This document shows positions 1-3,789 of a stretch of DNA of 5,082 nucleotides, one piece after another (the stretch's first letter is position 1; each line of letters opens with the position of its first letter). The notes beneath the pieces were generated by a model. It did not search any database, was not told the origin of the DNA, and saw only the letters and a program-made list of their open reading frames with translations. The stretch spans positions 1 through 5,082 of the forward strand of contig JAIRXT010000235.1 of assembly GCA_031268125.1 (NCBI GenBank). The letters run 5' to 3'. A program made the translations under genes and the position numbers. Source of the stretch: Treponema sp. Its GTDB lineage: Bacteria; Spirochaetota; Spirochaetia; Treponematales; Breznakiellaceae.

Positions 1-1148
1 TTAACCGTAACCCCAATCCAGACCGCCCCGTACAGGAACATCAGGGCCAGGAAGATGATCAGGGCGCCGGCGGGAGTTAAGCCCGCCCGGGGCCCCAAAA
101 AACCGCAGAGCGGAATCAGTGCCAGAATGGCGGCCAGGCAGACCAGGCTTATGCGGATAAAGCGCCTTCTCCCCAGCCGGTGGGCCAAGTAGCCGCAGGG
201 AACCGCCATAATCACGCTGGAAATCCCCGCCACCCCCTGGGCCAGGGCGGCGTTTCCTTCGGAAACCCCCATAGCCTCCACCATGTAAAGGCCCAAAAAA
301 GGTTTTGCCCCCTCGTAGGCCGTGAACCAGAAGAAGACCGAAAGCAGAATCCGGGCCACACTGGTATCCCTTGCGGGCTTGCCCCCTCCGCCAAGATTCC
401 CGGTTCCGGCGCTTCCCCGGTCCCCGGCGGGGGCTTCGGCCTCTTCCCCCGGTGTCTCCCCCTTAAAAATCTGCCGGATTGAGCGTATCAGCGGGATCTT
501 TGCTCCGGTTTCCCCGGTTTCTTCGGGTATATGCTCCCGGACAAAGGCCGCAAGGACCAGAACCGCCGCAATAATGCACAGGGAAGCGATGTTGAAGGGC
601 AGGGCTCCCTCAAAAAAGCCGCCTCCTATCGAAGGGGCGCCGATAAGCCGGGCTAAAACCAGGGTGCTTACGATAAGCCCGATGCCCCCCATCATGTTGA
701 TAACCCCGTTTGCTTCGGACCGGTAATCCCCCGGAATGGTATCGGGCATCAGGGCTACCACCGGACCCCGGACCGAGGTCTTAAACAGGTTAAAACAAAA
801 GATGATCGCCAGCAGGGCAAAGAACGACCGGGACGCCATAGGGGGAATCAGGCTAAAAAGGATCGCCGCCAGGGGCAGTTCCACCAGGATGAAGGGCATC
901 CGCCGCCCCAGCCTGGTCCGGGTCCGGTCGCTCCACACGGAGATTACCGGGATAAGAAACAGTTGGAGCAGATTGTCCAGGGTCATAATCCCCCCCACCG
1001 CCGCGTTGGAGGAAAGGTAGCGCCTCAAAAAAATGGGAACAAAGGTGTCGTACAGGGGGTCCATAAGCCCCATGGTGAAAAACCCAAAACCAATAAGAAA
1101 GGTAAGGCCCATATACCTGCGGAACCCCTGCGGTTGCGATGTATCCAT
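1..1148 (-). CDS. MFS transporter, GPH/SLC45-like sugar symporter type (partial, C-terminus beyond left edge)
   Basis: This is an inner-membrane transporter, probably a cation-coupled symporter for a sugar or glycoside; the substrate cannot be read from the sequence. The frame stays open for 382 codons from ATG at 1148 to the window edge with no stop. Hydrophobic stretches at about residues 12-30, 50-70, 86-103, 108-124, 148-168, 186-204, 264-290, 298-318, 330-350 and 360-382 give roughly ten of the expected twelve helices. The loop 2-3 signature is clear at residues 73-83 (SDRTRTRLGRR, then MPFI), which is the GPH/SLC45 form of the MFS motif. A second copy-like motif, GYLAHRLGRRRF, lies at 319-330. 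Residues 205-262 form a charged, then Gly-rich, central cytoplasmic linker. The start is fixed by AGGAGG at 1153-1158, four bases before the ATG. The gene is transcribed divergently from the redox operon. The family is fairly sure, the substrate unknown. Confidence 0.85.
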   Translation of the reverse strand, partial: MDTSQPQGFRRYMGLTFLIGFGFFTMGLMDPLYDTFVPIFLRRYLSSNAAVGGIMTLDNLLQLFLIPVISVWSDRTRTRLGRRMPFILVELPLAAILFSLIPPMASRSFFALLAIIFCFNLFKTSVRGPVVALMPDTIPGDYRSEANGVINMMGGIGLIVSTLVLARLIGAPSIGGGFFEGALPFNIASLCIIAAVLVLAAFVREHIPEETGETGAKIPLIRSIRQIFKGETPGEEAEAPAGDRGSAGTGNLGGGGKPARDTSVARILLSVFFWFTAYEGAKPFLGLYMVEAMGVSEGNAALAQGVAGISSVIMAVPCGYLAHRLGRRRFIRISLVCLAAILALIPLCGFLGPRAGLTPAGALIIFLALMFLYGAVWIGVTV

Positions 1149-1166
1149 GTTTCCTCCTGCGGGTCT

Positions 1167-1172
1167 ATTATA
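1167..1172 (-). promoter_or_regulatory. -10 box TATAAT for the MFS transporter gene
   Basis: Read on the minus strand, these bases give a perfect TATAAT, 18 bases upstream of the ATG at 1148 and just before the AGGAGG ribosome site. The 5' leader would be very short. No convincing TTGACA-like -35 box lies 16-18 bases further upstream (agccaa/gagcca), so activation by a regulator is possible. The box alone is seen; promoter function is inferred. Confidence 0.5.
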
Positions 1173-1205
1173 TACTGTGGTGGTAATTTTGGCTCTCTTT
1201 CCGGT

Positions 1206-1211
1206 TATACT
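1206..1211 (+). promoter_or_regulatory. -10-like TATACT for the redox operon, possibly giving a leaderless transcript
   Basis: TATACT ends six bases before the ATG at 1218, and no purine-rich ribosome site lies in the 28 bases upstream of that ATG. If this is the -10 box, transcription would begin at or next to the start codon and the mRNA would be leaderless. The same eight bases, TATACTGT, also occur at 1171-1178, 35 bases upstream, so the true -10 could be that copy, or the pair could be an operator. No good -35 box is visible for either. Confidence 0.3.
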
Positions 1212-1217
1212 GTATAC

Positions 1218-1367
1218 ATGAAATCCGGAGTTATCCAAAGGGCCCTTCCCCTTTTTCTGTTGTTCCTGGGAACAGCCCTTGTCATTGCCGGGATTGCTGC
1301 CGGCGATGCGGAACTGGTCTTCAGGAAGGCCGTTTTTATCTGTCTGGAGTGTATCGGGATTGGCTAA
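1218..1367 (+). CDS. Small CXXC membrane protein, CD1871A family type (49 aa)
   Basis: This 49-residue protein has one hydrophobic segment at about residues 9-29 and then a short tail ending in C42-L-E-C45 followed by IGIG. The arrangement of one transmembrane helix, a short amphipathic stretch and a terminal CLECIGIG matches the small proteins annotated as 'CD1871A family CXXC motif-containing protein', which I recall from Firmicutes and related genomes, often beside 4Fe-4S membrane proteins and TlpA thioredoxins. No role is established; a thiol/disulfide or metal-binding role in the same membrane complex is inferred. ATG 1218 is the only ATG, GTG or TTG start in this frame for a long way upstream, apart from codons inside the antisense MFS region. 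The ribosome site is absent. Its last eight bases overlap the TTG start of the next gene, so the two are translationally coupled. Confidence 0.8.
   Translation: MKSGVIQRALPLFLLFLGTALVIAGIAAGDAELVFRKAVFICLECIGIG
1346..1349 (+). promoter_or_regulatory. Ribosome binding site GGAG that supports the TTG start at 1360
   Basis: GGAG, within TGGAGTG, lies ten bases before the TTG at 1360, inside the last codons of the CXXC peptide gene. It supports starting the 4Fe-4S protein at 1360 rather than at an ATG at 1279, which would run almost entirely across the preceding gene and give an N-terminus unlike the family. Confidence 0.55.
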
Positions 1368-2247
1368 GAAGACGGTTTCCCTCCGGCCCGCCAGGCGCTG
1401 CGTCCAGTTCTTGTCCCTGCTGATCTGCAATGCGGACCTCCGGGGCTTCGTCCAAAATTCCGGCCGGGGAACCGTGTCCCGCAGCCCCTTCAAACGGTTC
1501 TGCGTCCCCGGCCTTAACTGCTATTCCTGCCCCGGAGCGGCCGCTTCCTGCCCCCTGGGGGCCCTGCAAAACTCCCTGGCCCAGGGCCGCTTCCCCCTGT
1601 ATGCCGGCGGCCTCCTCCTGATCTTCGGTGTAACCCTTGGCCGGGGGGTCTGCGGCTTCCTCTGCCCCTTCGGCCTTATCCAGGAACTTTTGTACAAGCT
1701 GCCTTCCCCCAAACTTCCCAAAAACAGCCTTACCCGGAAGCTGTCGCTGCTAAAGTACGGCATCCTGCCGGTTTTGGCCCTGCCCCTGGGGGCCTTCCTG
1801 GTCTACGGCTACGGGGAACCCTTTTTTTGCAAATTTCTCTGCCCCGCGGGAACCCTGGAGGCGGGCCTCCCCCTGGTGCTGTTCAACGCCGCCATCCGGG
1901 AGCTCATAGGGGGCCTTTTTTTCCTCAAACTCACCCTGCTGATCGTCCTGATTCTGGCGGCGGTGTTCATTTTCCGCCCCTTTTGCCGCTTTATCTGTCC
2001 CCTGGGGGCAATCTACGGCTTTTTTAACCGCCGCGCCCTGTTCGGCATGAAGATCCGGGAAGAAGATTGTACGCATTGCGGCGCATGTGCGGCCGCCTGT
2101 AACATGGATACCCGGCGCGCCCTGGATCGCGAGTGCATCCGCTGCGGTGAATGCGCCGGAAGCTGCCCGGCCCGGGCCCTCCGTTGGGGCAGGGAACCGG
2201 CCGGACCGGCAAATAACGTAAGGAGAATCAATGAAACTGGTTCATAA
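1360..2247 (+). CDS. Polytopic 4Fe-4S membrane protein, NapH/YccM-like (295 aa, TTG start)
   Basis: This is probably an electron-transfer protein of the inner membrane. From TTG at 1360 it has hydrophobic segments near residues 14-30, 80-96, 131-151 and 185-206. Cysteine motifs follow in order: C48, C54, C57 and C64 in the stretch beginning CVPGLNCYSCPG; CGFLCPFG (C98, C102); CKFLCPAG (C157, C161); and CRFICPLG (C209, C213). The C-terminal domain is a two-cluster ferredoxin: C237-x2-C240-x2-C243-x3-C247 and C259-x2-C262-x2-C265-x3-C269-P. The CxxxCPxG pairs are the signature of the NapH/NosR/YccM family. The first ferredoxin motif ends in CN instead of the usual CP. Length and motif order fit the stand-alone '4Fe-4S binding protein' members. 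It overlaps the CXXC peptide gene by 8 bases and the thioredoxin gene by 17. The electron donor is unknown; transfer to the thioredoxin is inferred. Confidence 0.88.
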   Translation: MAKKTVSLRPARRCVQFLSLLICNADLRGFVQNSGRGTVSRSPFKRFCVPGLNCYSCPGAAASCPLGALQNSLAQGRFPLYAGGLLLIFGVTLGRGVCGFLCPFGLIQELLYKLPSPKLPKNSLTRKLSLLKYGILPVLALPLGAFLVYGYGEPFFCKFLCPAGTLEAGLPLVLFNAAIRELIGGLFFLKLTLLIVLILAAVFIFRPFCRFICPLGAIYGFFNRRALFGMKIREEDCTHCGACAAACNMDTRRALDRECIRCGECAGSCPARALRWGREPAGPANNVRRINETGS

Positions 2248-2755
2248 GCAAATTGTAAGAAACCGGCCTTCCGGGGTCCGTCCGGGCATCATCGCGGCCT
2301 GCCTTCTGTTCTTGGCCCTCCCCGCCGGGGCCGCCGATCTTGCGGAGGGCAGCAGTGCCCCCGATTTTACGTTTACCGCCCCCGGCGGCGGGACCCATAA
2401 GCTGTCGGATTACCGGGGCAAACCCCTGGTTCTGCACTTTTGGGCAACCTGGTGCGGCCCCTGCATCAGGGAACTCCCCCTCATCTCCGCCCTGGGGTCC
2501 CGGACCGGGGACCTCACAACCCTGGCCGTAAACTGCGCCGAAACAGACCAGGAAGTATCCTCCTTCCTGCGAGACAGGAAGTTCAGCCTTAACGTAGTCA
2601 TGGACCGGACCGGGCACATTTCGGAACTCTACAACATCTACGCTATCCCCCAAACCTTCATGATCGATGCGGAAGGCGTCATCCGCTCCGTCAGGGTGGG
2701 AGCCTACAGCCAGCGGGAGCTCAACCGGGACATCTCCGCCCTCCTCGGCAGGTAA
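2231..2755 (+). CDS. Exported TlpA/ResA-type thioredoxin (174 aa)
   Basis: This is a periplasmic thiol-disulfide oxidoreductase, probably kept reduced to act on cysteine pairs of secreted or membrane proteins. Residues 1-18 are basic, 19-31 hydrophobic, and PAGAAD near 31-36 offers a signal peptidase I site. The thioredoxin fold follows: SAPDFTF at 42-48 and FWATWCGPC at 70-78 with active-site C75 and C78. The cis-proline loop IPQTF is at 139-143 with P140, and MIDAEGVI is at 144-151. Its size is ordinary for the family. Two further cysteines, C24 in the signal peptide and C102 in AVNCAETD, are unusual but away from the active site. AAGGAG at 2220-2225, five bases before the ATG, sets the start, which lies inside the end of the 4Fe-4S gene. 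Its place behind that gene suggests it is the periplasmic partner of the membrane protein. A cytochrome-c maturation role is possible, but no ccm gene is visible here. Confidence 0.9.
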   Translation: MKLVHKQIVRNRPSGVRPGIIAACLLFLALPAGAADLAEGSSAPDFTFTAPGGGTHKLSDYRGKPLVLHFWATWCGPCIRELPLISALGSRTGDLTTLAVNCAETDQEVSSFLRDRKFSLNVVMDRTGHISELYNIYAIPQTFMIDAEGVIRSVRVGAYSQRELNRDISALLGR

Positions 2756-2765
2756 ACACGCTGAA

Positions 2766-2839
2766 TTTTTGTCTTTTTCCAGGCATTTCCGGCCCAGCAG
2801 GTTGATTAGGCTAAAAGACTGGATAAGCAAAGACAAAAA
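2766..2839. repeat. 11-bp inverted repeat with 52-base spacer
   Basis: The bases tttttgtcttt at 2766-2776 are the exact reverse complement of aaagacaaaaa at 2829-2839. The repeat begins ten bases after the thioredoxin stop codon. The long spacer makes a simple terminator unlikely; it could mark the ends of a small inserted repeat or form a long-range stem in the 3' end of the operon mRNA. The arms are AT-rich, so chance is not excluded. Confidence 0.4.
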
Positions 2840-2850
2840 CAGAAGAATGC

Positions 2851-2913
2851 ATACCGCGAAGGCGCGCAAAGGATCACGAAGGATTGGATTCCCCGCCTTT
2901 TCCTTCCTTCGTG
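2851..2913. repeat. Short intergenic repeat of the CGCGAAGG type with terminal stem
   Basis: Three related units follow one another with a period of about ten bases: cgcgaagg (2855-2862), cgcgcaaagg (2863-2872) and atcacgaagg (2873-2882). The last unit, cacgaagga at 2875-2883, pairs perfectly with tccttcgtg at 2905-2913, leaving a 21-base loop. From memory, tandem CGCGAAGG / CGCAAAGG units occur as dispersed intergenic repeats in several bacterial groups and give rise to spurious frames coding for FLR-x-LRAFAV-like peptides. A similar peptide (LRDPLRAFAV) appears on the minus strand here. Membership in such a family is an inference. Confidence 0.5.
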
Positions 2914-2932
2914 TACCTGCCCTTGGAGGCTT

Positions 2933-2955
2933 TCCCAAAACTTCAGTTTTTGGGA
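2933..2955. repeat. Hairpin tcccaaaa / ttttggga
   Basis: Positions 2933-2940 and 2948-2955 form a perfect 8-bp stem with a 7-base loop. The core CCCAAAACT also appears in the larger hairpin at 3024-3060, so the two may be copies of one repeat family. It is directly followed by the next hairpin. Confidence 0.5.
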
Positions 2956-2972
2956 GACAGGCTTTGCCTGTC
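2956..2972. repeat. Hairpin gacaggc-ttt-gcctgtc
   Basis: This is a perfect 7-bp stem with a three-base TTT loop, adjoining the preceding hairpin with no gap. No T run follows, so it is not a typical intrinsic terminator. The two together would form a tandem stem-loop in RNA, or a cruciform-prone site. Confidence 0.5.
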
Positions 2973-2992
2973 CAGCTACCCTGATTTTAATA

Positions 2993-3020
2993 GAAAAAGC
3001 GGGTTTTAGACCGCTTTTTC
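2993..3020. terminator. Likely bidirectional intrinsic terminator
   Basis: The 10-base arm gaaaaagcgg (2993-3002) pairs perfectly with ccgctttttc (3011-3020) around an 8-base loop. The A tract on the 5' side and T tract on the 3' side give the classic A-stem-T form on both strands. It could end transcripts of the redox operon, whose last stop codon is about 240 bases upstream, and insulate the TPR operon. The GC core is only four pairs, so its strength is uncertain. Confidence 0.6.
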
Positions 3021-3023
3021 GGA

Positions 3024-3060
3024 AGCCAATCCCAAAACTAACCAAGTTTTGGGATTGGCT
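3024..3060. repeat. Perfect 16-bp inverted repeat (REP-like)
   Basis: Arms 3024-3039 (agccaatcccaaaact) and 3045-3060 are exact reverse complements around the loop aacca. A 16-bp perfect stem is well beyond chance in a region this size. It starts four bases after the terminator and is not followed by a T run, so it is better seen as a dispersed palindromic repeat or a regulatory site than as a terminator. Its CCCAAAACT core recurs at 2934-2942. Confidence 0.65.
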
Positions 3061-3084
3061 CTACCTTTACAAGATTTTTTGATG

Positions 3085-3130
3085 GAAAAGACGCCTATAA
3101 AAATCACCGGCTTGGGCGGGGCGCCTTTTC
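3085..3130 (+). repeat. Imperfect 11-bp stem in the leader of the TPR operon
   Basis: gaaaagacgcc (3085-3095) pairs with ggcgccttttc (3120-3130) at ten of eleven positions, with one A-C mismatch, around a 24-base loop. It lies 79 bases before the TPR start codon. It could fold in a transcript that begins upstream, but no promoter is clear there. Confidence 0.35.
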
Positions 3131-3176
3131 ACTTTTACTGAGAATTGCCGGTCTATCTGGTTATTTCCGGCTTTTT
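3106..3176 (+). promoter_or_regulatory. Possible attenuator: alternative ACCGGC/GCCGGT and GCCGG/CCGGC-TTTTT pairings
   Basis: The segment GCCGGT at 3147-3152 can pair either with ACCGGC at 3106-3111 or, as GCCGG, with CCGGC at 3167-3171. The second pairing is followed at once by TTTTT (3172-3176), like a weak intrinsic terminator. The two foldings exclude one another, which is the layout of a terminator/antiterminator switch ahead of the TPR operon. The stems are short (five and six pairs) and no upstream promoter, ligand pocket or leader peptide is apparent, so this is only a candidate. Confidence 0.25.
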
Positions 3177-3196
3177 GAACTATATTTGATTCTAAG

Positions 3197-3202
3197 AGGA
3201 GG
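3197..3202 (+). promoter_or_regulatory. Ribosome binding site AGGAGG deciding the GTG start at 3209
   Basis: A full AGGAGG, within GAGGAGGGG, lies six bases before GTG at 3209. This supports the GTG as the start of the TPR protein, since no nearby ATG in that frame has a ribosome site. Confidence 0.75.
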
Positions 3203-3208
3203 GGCCTT

Positions 3209-3754
3209 GTGGAAAATGCCGCATATCTTAACCATTCGGGCATCGCACTGACTGAGGCAAACCGCCCTAACGATGCCATACCCCTGTTTCAAAAAGCCCT
3301 GGCAATGGAACCGGGAAATCCCCTGCTGTGGCTGAACCTGGGGATAGCTCAGCAGCGGGTGGGGAACTACGATGAGGCCCTTGACAGTTTTGGCCGGGCG
3401 GTCTTCATTGACGACAGCCTGGCGGAGGCGTGGTTCTCTTTGGGACTCATCTACTACGATCTTGAACAGTTTGACGAGGCGGAAAACTGCTATTATTCCG
3501 CCCTGAACCGGGATGATTATGCGCCAAAAACCTGGAATAACCTGGGGGTCCTTTACTTTTCTATGGGAAATTTTGAGGATGCCCGCCATTGTTTTGAGGA
3601 AGCCATAAGCATTACCCCCCTGTACTACGATGCGGTCTACAACCTGCGGGATGCCTGCCGGGAACTTGGCGATTACCGGGCGGCGGCGGAATTTGAACGG
3701 GTTCTGGGCAGTTTTGGAAGGTTCCAGGCAAATTCCCGGGGAAACAGCCGTTAG
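3209..3754 (+). CDS. Tetratricopeptide-repeat protein (181 aa, GTG start)
   Basis: The protein is almost entirely TPR units, which form helix-turn-helix pairs that bind other proteins. Four full 34-residue repeats lie at about 4-37, 38-71, 72-105 and 106-139, each with the expected pattern (for example WLNLGIAQQRVGNYDEALDS at 41-60 and WNNLGVLYFSMGNFEDARHC at 109-128). A partial fifth covers 140-170. There is no signal peptide or membrane segment, so it is probably cytoplasmic. No catalytic domain is attached. The partner cannot be inferred from the repeats. It is the first gene of an apparent operon, 35 bases before the YmdB-like gene, and may scaffold something made by that operon, though this is speculation. 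Confidence 0.88.
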   Translation: MENAAYLNHSGIALTEANRPNDAIPLFQKALAMEPGNPLLWLNLGIAQQRVGNYDEALDSFGRAVFIDDSLAEAWFSLGLIYYDLEQFDEAENCYYSALNRDDYAPKTWNNLGVLYFSMGNFEDARHCFEEAISITPLYYDAVYNLRDACRELGDYRAAAEFERVLGSFGRFQANSRGNSR

Positions 3755-3757
3755 CCC

Positions 3758-3767
3758 GCCCGCGGGC
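3758..3767. repeat. 10-bp GC palindrome between TPR and YmdB-like genes
   Basis: gcccgcgggc is a perfect palindrome four bases after the TPR stop codon (TAG 3752-3754), in the 35-base gap before the next gene. No T run follows, so it should not end transcription. In DNA this GC-rich it may be chance. Confidence 0.25.
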
Positions 3768-3789
3768 CTGGGCACAGGGAGAATTCAAC

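Larger units (their letters stand above)
2756..3208. other. Gene-free, hairpin-rich intergenic region
   Basis: No coding region is supported here; open frames on both strands are short, start without ribosome sites, or are shadows of flanking genes. The region instead holds at least six inverted repeats, a repeated CGCGAAGG-like unit and one good terminator. It separates the redox operon from the TPR operon. Base composition is less GC-rich than in the genes, with A and T tracts. It looks like a mosaic of intergenic repeat elements followed by the leader of the second operon. Confidence 0.7.

Noticed and set aside
990..996. Seven-base G tract on the coding strand of the transporter gene, and another at 4867-4873 in the RseC-like gene, as phase-variable tracts
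   Set aside because: Treponemes do have phase-variable poly-G tracts, but seven bases is at the short end, such runs arise easily in this GC-rich coding DNA, and both frames are intact.
180..1020. Plus-strand frames at 180-482, 322-726 and 736-1020
   Set aside because: All are antisense to the transporter gene, are rich in Pro, Arg and Ser in a way typical of shadow frames, and lack ribosome sites.
963..1217. Upstream extension of the CXXC peptide frame from an ATG at 963
   Set aside because: The added 85 residues are antisense to the transporter gene and look like no protein; the family-like sequence begins at 1218.
1279..1359. ATG at 1279 as start of the 4Fe-4S protein
   Set aside because: It would overlap most of the CXXC gene and give a non-family N-terminus; TTG 1360 with GGAG upstream fits better.
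2291..2302. Possible lipobox I-A-A-C at residues 21-24 of the thioredoxin
   Set aside because: The hydrophobic core of the signal peptide continues after the cysteine, and an AGAA cleavage site follows; this fits signal peptidase I, not a lipoprotein.
2228..2938. Minus-strand open frame of 236 codons
   Set aside because: It is antisense to the whole thioredoxin gene and runs into the intergenic repeats; no ribosome site and no recognisable protein pattern. Its LRAFAV-like stretch is read from the repeat at 2851-2913.
3175..3186. TTGAAC at 3175-3180 and TATATT at 3181-3186 as a promoter for the TPR gene
   Set aside because: The two boxes abut with no spacer, so they cannot be the -35 and -10 of one promoter; no suitable partner is visible for either.
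2756..3208. CRISPR array or tRNA in the intergenic region
   Set aside because: The repeats are inverted and unequal, with no regular spacer pattern, and no cloverleaf or T-loop-like sequence was found.
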